This document shows positions 18,879 to 26,404 of a stretch of DNA of 26,404 nucleotides, one piece after another (position 1 is the stretch's first letter; every line of letters starts with the position of its first letter). Source of the DNA: a virus. Below the pieces are notes generated by a model. That model searched no databases. It was not told the DNA's origin and saw only the letters and a program-made list of their open reading frames with translations. The stretch spans positions 1 to 26,404 of IMG/VR virus record IMGVR_UViG_3300045049_000102. One strand, 5' to 3'. A program made the position numbers and the translations under genes.

Positions 18879-20088
18879 GGTCTTCCTACCGCTGCTGGAG
18901 CCAGCCCGTTACAAGGGCGTGCACGGCGGCCGTGGTTCAGGCAAGTCGCACTTCTTCGGCGAGATGCTCGTCGAGCGCTGCATCATGGAGAAGACCGACG
19001 CCGTCTGCATTCGCGAGAATCAGAAGTCGCTCGACCAGTCGGTAAAGAAGCTCCTCGAAAACAAAATCGCGTCGATGAACGCCGGCGCCTATTTCGAGGT
19101 GCAGGACAAGAAGATCCGCGCGCACAACGGCGGCCTGATCATCTTCCAGGGCATGCAGAACCACACCGCGGAGTCGATCAAGTCGCTCGAAGGCTACGAC
19201 ATCGCATGGGTCGAGGAGGCGCAGACGCTGTCTCAACGCTCGCTCGACATGCTGCGCCCGACCATCCGTAAGCCCGGGTCTGAAATCTGGTTCAGCTGGA
19301 ACCCGCGTTTCGAGACCGATCCGGTGGATGTGCTGCTGCGCGGCGAGTCTCCGCCTCCGAATTCGGTCGTGCTGGAAGCGAACTACCACGACAACCCGTG
19401 GTTTCCCGATGTGCTGCGCGACGAGATGGAGTACGACCGCAAGCGCGACATCGACAAGTACACGCACATTTGGCTCGGCCAGTACCAGCAGAACAGCGAA
19501 TCGCGCGTCTTCCGCAACTGGCGCGTCGAAGAGTTCGACGTCGACCCCACGCAGATCATCCGCCAGGGCGCGGACTGGGGCTTTTCGGTCGATCCGACGG
19601 TACTCGTCCAGTGCTACATCGTCGGCCGCACGCTGTATGTGCCGCATGAGGCGTACCGCGTCGGCTGCGACATCGTCGACACGCCAGCCCTGTTCCTGAG
19701 CGTCCCGGACGCCGAGAAGTGGCCTATCACGGCCGACAGCGCCCGCCCGGAGACGATCAGCCACATGCGCAAGAACGGCTTCCCTAAGATCATGCCGGCC
19801 GTGAAAGGTGCACGCAGCTTGGAGGAAGGCGTCGAGTTCTTGAAGTCGTTCGACATCGTCGTACACCCGCGCTGCAAGCACCTCATCGACGAGCTGACGT
19901 ACTACAAGTACAAGGAAGACCCATTGACGGGCCTCGTGCTGCCGGTGCTGGAAGACAAAGACAACCACGTGATCGATGCGCTGCGCTACGCCTGCGAGGG
20001 CGCGCGGCGTGCACAGAAACCACAGGCAGTGAGCCGCACCATTGCGCCTCCGCCGCGGGTCTACCACTCTGAAGGATGGATGGCGTGA
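18844..20088 (+). CDS. terL: Terminase large subunit (Terminase_3/PBSX type)
   Basis: The 414-aa ATPase/nuclease uses a GTG start with AAAGGA upstream. Walker A is GGRGSGKS (residues 28-35), Walker B IAWVEEA (120-126), and a coupling motif FSWNP follows. The C-terminal RNase-H-like nuclease shows GADWGFSVDPT, TADSARPETI and DNHVIDALRYA, each giving a catalytic Asp. Length is typical for the PBSX (XtmB) group. It pumps DNA into the prohead and cuts the concatemer. It is followed by a P22-type portal, a combination of unrelated origins seen in mosaic phages. Confidence 0.95.
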   Translation: MSSSVLQIQTPEVFLPLLEPARYKGVHGGRGSGKSHFFGEMLVERCIMEKTDAVCIRENQKSLDQSVKKLLENKIASMNAGAYFEVQDKKIRAHNGGLIIFQGMQNHTAESIKSLEGYDIAWVEEAQTLSQRSLDMLRPTIRKPGSEIWFSWNPRFETDPVDVLLRGESPPPNSVVLEANYHDNPWFPDVLRDEMEYDRKRDIDKYTHIWLGQYQQNSESRVFRNWRVEEFDVDPTQIIRQGADWGFSVDPTVLVQCYIVGRTLYVPHEAYRVGCDIVDTPALFLSVPDAEKWPITADSARPETISHMRKNGFPKIMPAVKGARSLEEGVEFLKSFDIVVHPRCKHLIDELTYYKYKEDPLTGLVLPVLEDKDNHVIDALRYACEGARRAQKPQAVSRTIAPPPRVYHSEGWMA

Positions 20089-22190
20089 GCGAAGTCACCC
20101 AAGAAATGCGCCGCCGGCTGAACCTGGCTCGCGATGCCGAAGGCGGCAACCGCAACGACCAGCTCGAAGACAACCGTTTCCGGTTCGGCGAGCAGTGGCC
20201 GGCCGCGATGAAGCTCGCACGCCAGCAGGACGGCCGCCCGGCGCTCACGATCAACAAGACCGATACGTTCGTGCGCTCGGTCGTGAACAACATGCGCGCC
20301 CAGCGTCCGCGCATCCGCGTGCATCCGGTGGCGGACGGCGCCGACGTGAAGAAGGCCGACGTCATCGAGGGCCTGATTCGTCACATCGAGGTCAACAGCA
20401 ATGCCGACCTGGCGTATGACACGGCCGGCGAGTTCCAAGTGTCGATCGGCGAGGGCTACTGGCGCGTGTGCTCGCGCTACGTCGCTGACGACAGCTTCGA
20501 TCAGGAACTGTACATCGACCGCATCCGCAACCCGTTCACGGTCTACATGGACCCGTCGGCCACGATGCCGGACGGCTCGGATGCGGAATGGTGCATCCTC
20601 ACGTCATCGATGAAGAAGGATGCCTTCCGCAAGAAATACCCTCGCGCGAAGATCGCCGACGTCAAAGACCTGGGCCCGGGCGACGATAAGGCCGTGTGGG
20701 CAAGCGCGGAAGAGGTCGTCGTTGCCGAGTACTACCGCTTCGAGGACACGCCCGATACCCTCTGCCTGCTGTCCAGTGGCATCAAGATGTTCAAGTCGCA
20801 GATCGATCACGAGGCGCTCGAATACCTCGGAGTGGAAGTCGTGCACACCCGCCCGTCCGTTCGCCGGCAACTCAAATGGTCGATCTGCTCGGCCGTCGAG
20901 GAATTGGACAAGCGCGATCTGCCCGGCAAGTACATCCCGGTCGTGCGCGCAGTCGGCGCGGAAATGATCGATAACGGCAAGGTCATCCGCTTCGGCATGG
21001 TCCGCCAGCTCAAAGACCCACAGCGCATGTACAACTACTGGCGCACGCAGGAGACGGAGTTTGTAGCTCTGGCACCGTTGGCGCCGTGGCTGATTGCCGA
21101 GGGCCAAGACGAGGGCTACGAGACCGAATGGCAGAACGCCAACCGTAAGTCGTACTCGCGCCTGACCTATAAGCCAGTCCACGACGAGTCGGGCGCCCTT
21201 CTGCCACCGCCGCAGCGCCTAACGCCGCAGCAGATCCCAGCCGCCAGCGTCAACGCTGCCATGGCCGCGAGCGAAGACCTAAAGGCCGTCGCCGGTATGT
21301 TCGATCCATCTCTGGGCGCGCCGGGCCAAGAAACGTCCGGCAAAATGGTCACCGCGCGCCAGGGCCAGTCGGACATGTCGAATTACCACTTTTACGACAA
21401 CCTGACGCGCGCCATCCGCCATACCGGCGTGATCCTGCTCGACCTCATCCCACACTACTACGACACGCAGCGCGTCATCCGCATCCTCGGCATCGATGGC
21501 GTGCCGCAGACGGTCACGATCAATGAGAAGCAGCGCGACGAGATGGGCGCGATTCAGCAGGTGCTGAACGACGTCACCGTGGGAACGTACGACGTCGTCA
21601 TGGACACCGGCCCCGGCTACCAGACGAAGCGCCAGGAGAACAGCGACATGCTGCTGGGTCTGCTCAAAACCATGCCGCAGGTTGCGCAGACGGCGGGCGA
21701 CCTCGTTGTACGTCAAATGGACTTCGAGGCTGCGCAGGACGTGGCCGACCGCCTCGCCGCAGCGAATCCGCTCGCGATGGCCGAGAAGAAACTGCCGGAC
21801 GATCTGCCAGACGACGTCAAGGCGTTCATTGCTCACCTCATGGGTGCGAATCAGCAGATGCAACAGGCGCTGCAGCAGGCCGAGATGGAGCGCAAGTACC
21901 GAATGGGCGTGGAGCAGGTCCGCCAGGCAGGCAAGCTGCAGTCCGACACGCTGTGGGCGCAGCACGAAAGCCAGCAAGAGCGCATTCGCCAAGACGGCGA
22001 GAGCCGGCGCCTGCTGGCGAAGGAGCACGCCGAGAACGTGCGCGAAGAGATCCGGTCCCGCACGAAGCTCGAAGACACGCAGATGCGCAACGACGAGTCG
22101 TGGCGCGAAGCCCGGTTGGACGCTGCAACCGATCTGCACCTGGGCCAAGACCGTGGCCCGAACAACGAATTTCACCGCGAGCACGCGTAG
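20085..22190 (+). CDS. P22-type portal protein
   Basis: The 701-aa product matches the large P22 portal family: N-terminal FRFGEQWPAAMKLARQQDGR, PALTINKTDTFVRSVVNNMR, the CONNECTOR region, and a long C-terminal helical barrel (QMQQALQQAEMERKYRMGVE). I choose the GTG at 20085 because it forms a GTGA overlap with TerL and has GAAGGA eight bases upstream; the ATG at 20076 abuts that site. The portal forms the 12-mer DNA gate at one vertex. The length is close to that of P22 gp1 (725). Confidence 0.92.
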   Translation: MSEVTQEMRRRLNLARDAEGGNRNDQLEDNRFRFGEQWPAAMKLARQQDGRPALTINKTDTFVRSVVNNMRAQRPRIRVHPVADGADVKKADVIEGLIRHIEVNSNADLAYDTAGEFQVSIGEGYWRVCSRYVADDSFDQELYIDRIRNPFTVYMDPSATMPDGSDAEWCILTSSMKKDAFRKKYPRAKIADVKDLGPGDDKAVWASAEEVVVAEYYRFEDTPDTLCLLSSGIKMFKSQIDHEALEYLGVEVVHTRPSVRRQLKWSICSAVEELDKRDLPGKYIPVVRAVGAEMIDNGKVIRFGMVRQLKDPQRMYNYWRTQETEFVALAPLAPWLIAEGQDEGYETEWQNANRKSYSRLTYKPVHDESGALLPPPQRLTPQQIPAASVNAAMAASEDLKAVAGMFDPSLGAPGQETSGKMVTARQGQSDMSNYHFYDNLTRAIRHTGVILLDLIPHYYDTQRVIRILGIDGVPQTVTINEKQRDEMGAIQQVLNDVTVGTYDVVMDTGPGYQTKRQENSDMLLGLLKTMPQVAQTAGDLVVRQMDFEAAQDVADRLAAANPLAMAEKKLPDDLPDDVKAFIAHLMGANQQMQQALQQAEMERKYRMGVEQVRQAGKLQSDTLWAQHESQQERIRQDGESRRLLAKEHAENVREEIRSRTKLEDTQMRNDESWREARLDAATDLHLGQDRGPNNEFHREHA

Positions 22191-22241
22191 TGCACCCAGC
22201 CTACCGATGGGCCAGCATCGGGTAAATCCGTGAGAGACCTC

Positions 22242-23129
22242 ATGTCCACTGAGCAGCAAAATTCGACGACCGCACGTCAAGCGGAGCGCGTCCAACCCAA
22301 CGTTGTGACGAGCGAAACCATCGCAGCCATGTATTCCGGAGCTCCCCCGACAGCGGAGCCGCCTAAGGATGAGCCGAAAGCCGGCGAGCCGGGCGAAGTC
22401 CATGGCGATGGTGACAAGGGAGAGAAGCGCGCCAAGAAGCCATTTTCGGAGCGTTTGTCCGAGGTGATCAGCCAGCGAAAGGCAGCCGAAACCGAAGCTC
22501 AGCAGGCCAAGCGTGAAGCGGCCGAACTGCGCGCCAGATTGGAAGCCATGACCGCCCAGGCCGCTCCGGTCAAGGAGGAGCCGCGCCCGAGCCGCGACAA
22601 GTTCGCCTCGGACGAGGAATACATCGAGGCTGTCGCCGAATGGACGGCCGACAAGCGTCTGGCAAAGCGTGAACAGGAGCAGGCGGAAGCCCGCGCCGCG
22701 GCTGAACGCGAACAGCTCGTGAAGGGCTGGCAGAAGGCCCAGCAGCGCGCTCGTGCAGAGATCGACGACTACGACAAGGTCATCGAAGCATCTGACGTGA
22801 AGCTGCCCGGCCACATCCACCAGGCGATTCTGGAGTCGGACGTCGGCCCACACCTGGCCTACTACTTCGCGAAGCATCCGGACGAGGCCGCGCGCTACAA
22901 GGCGATGTCGGCCACCAAGGCGCTGCGCGAACTCGGTCGGCTGGAAGATCGACTGGCAGAAGACACCGACGATACGCCGGCCCCCAAGCCCTCTCCCAAA
23001 ATCGAAGTCGAAAAATCCAAGGCGCCCGCACCCATCACTCCGGTGAAGGACGGTCGCGCGGTCAACCCGGGCCCTGCACAGAGCTTCGAGGAATACCGCG
23101 CACGCCGCCGCGCCGAGATGAAGCGGTAA
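22242..23129 (+). CDS. Scaffolding protein
   Basis: The 295-aa product is nearly all polar and helical, with a coiled coil (RKAAETEAQQAKREAAELRA) and a basic C-terminal helix ending in YRARRRAEMKR. Acid-base alternation and a C-terminal helix-turn-helix that binds coat are typical of scaffolds, and the order portal-scaffold-coat is that of P22. GAGAG precedes the ATG at 22242. The basic tail would bind the coat N-arm and be released after assembly. Confidence 0.85.
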   Translation: MSTEQQNSTTARQAERVQPNVVTSETIAAMYSGAPPTAEPPKDEPKAGEPGEVHGDGDKGEKRAKKPFSERLSEVISQRKAAETEAQQAKREAAELRARLEAMTAQAAPVKEEPRPSRDKFASDEEYIEAVAEWTADKRLAKREQEQAEARAAAEREQLVKGWQKAQQRARAEIDDYDKVIEASDVKLPGHIHQAILESDVGPHLAYYFAKHPDEAARYKAMSATKALRELGRLEDRLAEDTDDTPAPKPSPKIEVEKSKAPAPITPVKDGRAVNPGPAQSFEEYRARRRAEMKR

Positions 23130-23150
23130 CGCGCCATCACCCACCACCGA

Positions 23151-23176
23151 AAGCCCGCCACTGAGCGGGCTTTTTT
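23151..23176 (+). terminator. Terminator between scaffold and coat
   Basis: AAGCCCGC (23151-23158) pairs with GCGGGCTT (23165-23172), followed by TTTTTTG overall. The coat gene's Shine-Dalgarno AGGAG comes only a few bases later, so the U-tract sits directly in front of the ribosome site. Confidence 0.8.
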
Positions 23177-23192
23177 GTTTTAGGAGTTCACC

Positions 23193-24509
23193 ATGAGTGG
23201 CAATACCTTGCTTAACATCGTCGACATCACCAACGAAGGGTTGATGATCTTCGAAAACGAACTGGTCCTGGCTGACAAGATCAACCGCGACTACGATGAC
23301 CGCTTCGGCATCGACGGCGCCAAGATCGGTTACACGACCAACGTCCGTCGTCCGGCCCGTTACAAGGGAACCGCCGGCCCGGCGCTGAACATCGAGGGCA
23401 CCGTCGAATCGAGCATCCCGGTGACGCTGACCACGCAGTTCCACGTCGATACGCAGTTCCAGACGTCGGACCTGCTGCTGTCGATGGACATGTTCTCGAA
23501 GCGCGTGCTGCAGCCGGCAATCGCCACCCTGGCAAACCGCGTCGACTACGACATCGCCATCGGCATGCGCAACAACTTCTTCAACATCGTCGGCACGCCG
23601 GGCACCGCCCTGACCACGACCGCGCCGTTCCTGCAGGCAGGCGCCTGGCTGGATTCGGAAGCCGTGCCGCGCGACGGCAACCGCCACATGGTCCTCGACC
23701 AGTGGACGCAGGCCTCGATGGTTGGCGCCCTGCAAGGCCTGTTCAACCCCCAGGCGCAGATCGGCGAGCAGTACAAGAAGGGCATGATGTCCAAGCAGAC
23801 GCTGGGCTTTGACTGGTACATGGACCAGAACATCACCGCCAAGTCGTTCGGCGCCCTGGGCGGCTCGCCGCAGTACGACACCTCGCAGACCTCGTCCGCT
23901 GTCATCTCGGATGGCTGGGTGGCCTCGGGCACGCTGGGCACGAAGGGCTGGAGCAACAGCACTGCCGTGGTCAAGGTGGGCGACGTGTTCTCGATCGCGA
24001 ACGTCAACGCGGTGAATCCGCAGAACCGCCAATCGGTCGGAAAGGCTCGTTACTTCGTCGTGCTGCCGCCGTCGGGCACGCCGTCGAACGGCACGTACGC
24101 ACCGAACTACGACCCGGTGACTGGCGCCGACATGGGCGGTACCTACACCTCGGATGGTTCGGGGAAACTGCAACTGACCGTGGCGAACGCCTGCATCACC
24201 GGCGGCGCTTTCCAGTCGGTCGACGCCGCCCCGGTCAACAGTGCCGCCCTGACCTTCGTCGCCAGCTCGGCCGCATCCGGCCCGCAGAACCTCGCGTTCC
24301 ACCGTGACGCCTACACGCTGGTGTCGGCTGACCTGCCGCTCCCGGGTGGCGTGGACATGGCCGCGCGTGCGTCCCACAAGGACATCGGCATGTCCATCCG
24401 CGTCGTGCGCCAGTACACGGTGAACAACGACGCACTGCCGACCCGCCTGGACATCCTGTACGGCCACGCCCCGCTTTACCGCGAAATGGGCTGCCGCGTC
24501 TCCGGCTAA
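23193..24509 (+). CDS. P22-type major coat protein
   Basis: The 438-aa product has the P22/HK97-fold coat pattern: an N-terminal helical region (SGNTLLNIVDITNEGLMIFE), MNNFFN-type helices, an inserted domain at about residues 220-330 with GALGGSPQYD and beta-strands corresponding to the P22 I-domain, and a closing SHKDIGMSIRVVRQYTVNND near the A-domain end. AGGAG stands six bases before the ATG. It forms the icosahedral head. P22 coat is about 430 residues, so the length fits. Position after the scaffold and flanking terminators suggest separate control of its level. Confidence 0.93.
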   Translation: MSGNTLLNIVDITNEGLMIFENELVLADKINRDYDDRFGIDGAKIGYTTNVRRPARYKGTAGPALNIEGTVESSIPVTLTTQFHVDTQFQTSDLLLSMDMFSKRVLQPAIATLANRVDYDIAIGMRNNFFNIVGTPGTALTTTAPFLQAGAWLDSEAVPRDGNRHMVLDQWTQASMVGALQGLFNPQAQIGEQYKKGMMSKQTLGFDWYMDQNITAKSFGALGGSPQYDTSQTSSAVISDGWVASGTLGTKGWSNSTAVVKVGDVFSIANVNAVNPQNRQSVGKARYFVVLPPSGTPSNGTYAPNYDPVTGADMGGTYTSDGSGKLQLTVANACITGGAFQSVDAAPVNSAALTFVASSAASGPQNLAFHRDAYTLVSADLPLPGGVDMAARASHKDIGMSIRVVRQYTVNNDALPTRLDILYGHAPLYREMGCRVSG

Positions 24510-24533
24510 TCCAATACACAGTCAATAACGACG

Positions 24534-24559
24534 AGCCCCGCAAGGGGCTTTTCCTTTTT
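24534..24559 (+). terminator. Terminator after the coat gene
   Basis: AGCCCC (24534-24539) pairs with GGGGCT (24544-24549) around a GCAA loop and is followed by TTTTCCTTTTT. As with the hairpin before the coat gene, the U-tract runs straight into the next Shine-Dalgarno (TTTTTAGGAG). Confidence 0.75.
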
Positions 24560-24570
24560 AGGAGCCATCA

Positions 24571-24951
24571 ATGACCACCACCAACCTGGGACCGGCCGTC
24601 ACCTCGTCCGGCCCGACTTCCCTCCCGTTCGGTAACGTCCAGATCAGCGCACTGCTGGCTGTCACCCTGTCGCCGGCGCAGGTCGCCGCCAACACCACGG
24701 CGGAACAGACGTTCACCGTCAATGGCCTCGTGATCGGCGATTTCGTCGAGGTCAACAAGCCGACCACGCAGGCCGGCCTGGGCGTCGTCAATGCTCGTGT
24801 GAGCGCCGCCAACACGCTGGCAATCGCGTTCTCGAACAACACGGCATCCCCGATCACGCCGACGGCCAGCGAGAGTTACCAAATCCTCGTCGTGCGCCCG
24901 ATCGCAAGCGCCCTGTCCGGCGGCCTGCCGTCGTCCCTGCCGCTGCCGTAA
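24571..24951 (+). CDS. Small structural protein, possible head decoration
   Basis: The 126-aa product MTTTNLGPAVTSSGPTSLPF continues SPAQVAANTTAEQTFTVNGL and VVNARVSAANTLAIAFSNNT. It is a beta-rich, Thr/Ala/Asn-rich protein with the look of an Ig-like decoration or head-stabilising protein. This family follows coat in several P22-like phages. A strong AGGAG precedes the ATG by seven bases. Exact role unproven. Confidence 0.65.
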   Translation: MTTTNLGPAVTSSGPTSLPFGNVQISALLAVTLSPAQVAANTTAEQTFTVNGLVIGDFVEVNKPTTQAGLGVVNARVSAANTLAIAFSNNTASPITPTASESYQILVVRPIASALSGGLPSSLPLP

Positions 24952-24958
24952 TCAACAC

Positions 24959-24990
24959 GGGCCGGGTTCGCTCGGCCCTTCCTCTTTCTG
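24959..24990 (+). terminator. Third hairpin between structural genes
   Basis: GGGCCG(G)G pairs with C(T)CGGCCC around a UUCG loop, eight pairs in all, followed by TTCCTCTTTCT, a weaker U-tract. It precedes the gp4-like gene, which lacks an evident Shine-Dalgarno. Confidence 0.55.
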
Positions 24991-24993
24991 ACC

Positions 24994-25716
24994 ATGGCTA
25001 CTGCCTACGACATCATCTACGGTGCACTGCGCAAGATCGGCGCCGTCCCTGTCGGCGACACGCTCTCTGCCGAGGATGGGACTACCGGCCTGGAACAGCT
25101 CAATGCGCTGCTCGACGTCTGGAGTACCGAGCATCTGGCGGTGTTCAACAACAACGAGTATGTGCTGACGCTCCAGGCGGGCAAGGCCAGCTATTCGATT
25201 GGCTCGGGCGGTGACTTCGACATACCGCGCCCACTGCGCCTCTCCGGCGCGTACACGCGGCTTCAACCTACCGGCACAACGGTCGACTATCCGTGCACGG
25301 AGGTCGACTTCACTCGCTGGTCGAAGATCGGCATCAAGAGCCAGCCGGGGCCGTGGCCGAAGGTCATGTACTTCAACACGTCGTTCCCGCTGGCCGAACT
25401 GATTTTCTGGCCGGTGCCGTCGCAAAATGCCGAGTTTCACCTGTGGGTCGACATGGTATTCACGCAGTTCGCGAACCTTACCGACACCGTCTCGCTGCCG
25501 CAAGGTTACATGCTCGCGCTCCAGACGAATTTGGCCCTCCTGCTCGCGCCGGAGTATGGCGTCGAACCTTCGCCACAGCTTCAGGACCAGGCGCGCGCCA
25601 CCAAGAAGGCGCTCAAGGCGCTGAATGCGACGCCTACGGCGACGTCGACGTATGACGCGGCCATCATCACGGGCAATGCGAACGACGCGGGCTGGATCCT
25701 CACGGGGGGCTTCTGA
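24994..25716 (+). CDS. P22 gp4-like tail accessory factor
   Basis: The 240-aa product begins MATAYDIIYGALRKIGAVPV GDTLSAEDGTTGLEQLNALL, the helical start of the gp4 head-completion family. A middle beta region follows and a C-terminal helix (LQDQARATKKALKALNATPT). In P22 this factor binds the portal after packaging and links it to the tail; P22 gp4 is shorter at 166 aa. No Shine-Dalgarno is visible before the ATG, so translation may depend on the upstream gene or on RNA structure. Confidence 0.85.
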   Translation: MATAYDIIYGALRKIGAVPVGDTLSAEDGTTGLEQLNALLDVWSTEHLAVFNNNEYVLTLQAGKASYSIGSGGDFDIPRPLRLSGAYTRLQPTGTTVDYPCTEVDFTRWSKIGIKSQPGPWPKVMYFNTSFPLAELIFWPVPSQNAEFHLWVDMVFTQFANLTDTVSLPQGYMLALQTNLALLLAPEYGVEPSPQLQDQARATKKALKALNATPTATSTYDAAIITGNANDAGWILTGGF

Positions 25717-26404
25717 TGCCTGAGTTCGCATTCGTCGGCCCTTCATACGAGGCCGCGAACCCGATGCAGGACGCGCAGCGCCTGATCAATTGGTTCGTCG
25801 AGGTCGACCAAAACAGTGAAGCCAAGGCGCCGCTCGCGCTCTTGGGGACGCCCGGCCTGATCTCGGTTGCCACCGGGCCGACTGCGCCTGTGCGCGGCAT
25901 GTGGACACTGCCCGGGAACACCCGCGGTGCGGTCGTCATCGGCACCGGTGCGTACCTGTTCGATGGCACGACGCTGACGCTGATCGGCTCCCTCGGCACG
26001 AGCACGGGCCCGGTATGGATCCGCGATAACGGCGCTGGCCAGGTCGTTGCGTTCGCGGACGGGTCGAATATCTATGCGTACAACTTGTCGACGAGCACAT
26101 GGCACGCCGTGGGCAGCCCGGCGCGTGGGGTTGCCTTCATCGACGGCTGGCTGACGTTCGGGCAGCCTGGGTCGCAAAAATTCTTCACGTCGCCGCTGTA
26201 CTGGGACGGCTCGGCCGCATTCGACGCCACGTATTTCGCACTGAAGGATGCAGCGTCCGACAACCTCGCGATCCCCATGGAGAACAATCGCCAGCTTTGG
26301 CTGATCGGCGAGCGCACGACCGAGGTGTGGTATGACGCCGGCAACCAATATTTCCCCTATTCCCGGCTGCAGGGCGCGATGCTGGACATCGGCTGCCAGG
26401 CTCC
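25716..26404 (+). CDS. P22 gp10-like stabilization protein, partial
   Basis: The frame starts at the ATG at 25716, overlapping the previous stop, and runs off the right edge after about 229 codons. MPEFAFVGPSYEAANPMQDA, RLINWFVEVDQNSE and later NNRQLWLIGERTTEVWYD match the packaged-DNA stabilization protein (P22 gp10), which plugs the tail tube below gp4. Beta strands dominate. GGGGGG precedes the ATG by several bases. It is only partly seen. Confidence 0.85.
   Translation, partial: MPEFAFVGPSYEAANPMQDAQRLINWFVEVDQNSEAKAPLALLGTPGLISVATGPTAPVRGMWTLPGNTRGAVVIGTGAYLFDGTTLTLIGSLGTSTGPVWIRDNGAGQVVAFADGSNIYAYNLSTSTWHAVGSPARGVAFIDGWLTFGQPGSQKFFTSPLYWDGSAAFDATYFALKDAASDNLAIPMENNRQLWLIGERTTEVWYDAGNQYFPYSRLQGAMLDIGCQA

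Noticed and set aside
18937-20067. Minus-strand frame opposite TerL
   Set aside because: TerL has Walker motifs and nuclease residues; the antisense frame is a composition artefact.
21279-24467. A very long minus-strand open frame (over 1000 codons) opposite portal, scaffold and coat
   Set aside because: It is antisense to three well-recognised structural genes, crosses their terminators and has a low-complexity His/Arg/Leu/Val-rich translation typical of GC-rich shadow frames.
1-26404. CRISPR array, insertion sequence, rRNA or riboswitch
   Set aside because: I looked for regular spaced repeats, transposase motifs and conserved RNA elements on both strands and saw none.

Overview
The window is a mosaic temperate-phage region, either an integrated prophage or a phage genome piece without its ends. 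The high GC content, dense GTG/TTG/ATG starts with 4-base overlaps, and gene types point to a Burkholderiales-like betaproteobacterial host. That host call is an inference from style, not from a marker gene. The phage is lambdoid in layout and P22-like in its virion: a P22-type portal, scaffold, coat, gp4-type tail accessory factor and gp10-type stabilization protein indicate a short-tailed virion. The terminase is of the PBSX/Terminase_3 type.

Layout. (1) About 1-7880, minus strand: a leftward early operon with small unknown proteins, three HNH nucleases (one a NUMOD4 homing-type enzyme), NinB, an ERF annealing protein, a long coiled-coil protein and several tiny membrane proteins, driven by a PL-like promoter near 7950. 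(2) 8116-9366, minus strand: a moron-like cargo unit with its own promoter and terminator, encoding a lipoprotein and a secreted protein. (3) 9622-10525: immunity region with a short CI-like repressor facing left, a Cro/YdaS-like protein facing right, and an odd convergent ORF overlapping cI. (4) 10643-17561, plus strand: rightward early/middle operon with a replication pair, NinG, a Q-like candidate, a DUF2591/NinX protein and many small ORFs. (5) 17562-17986: candidate late promoter, hairpins and a tRNA-His bracketed by two strong terminators. (6) 17987-26404: late genes, namely a GroES-like co-chaperonin, a small membrane protein, TerS, TerL, portal, scaffold, coat, a small structural protein, the gp4-like protein and the start of the gp10-like protein.

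Control logic read from the sequence: the same operator, TTAGCCCTAGGCTAA, lies inside both PL and PR, each with a degenerate second copy exactly 34 bp away centre to centre. Late genes are probably switched on when a Q-like factor lets polymerase pass the terminators after the promoter at 17572. No integrase, lysis genes or attachment sites are visible.

The most noteworthy points are the phage GroES-like gene in the late operon, the matched OL/OR operator pairs, the tRNA-His without an encoded G-1 between terminators, the hairpin/U-tract/Shine-Dalgarno modules around the coat gene, a probable gene fusion with a strong internal start at 16619, and hidden tiny membrane-protein genes stitched into the operons by 4-base overlaps.
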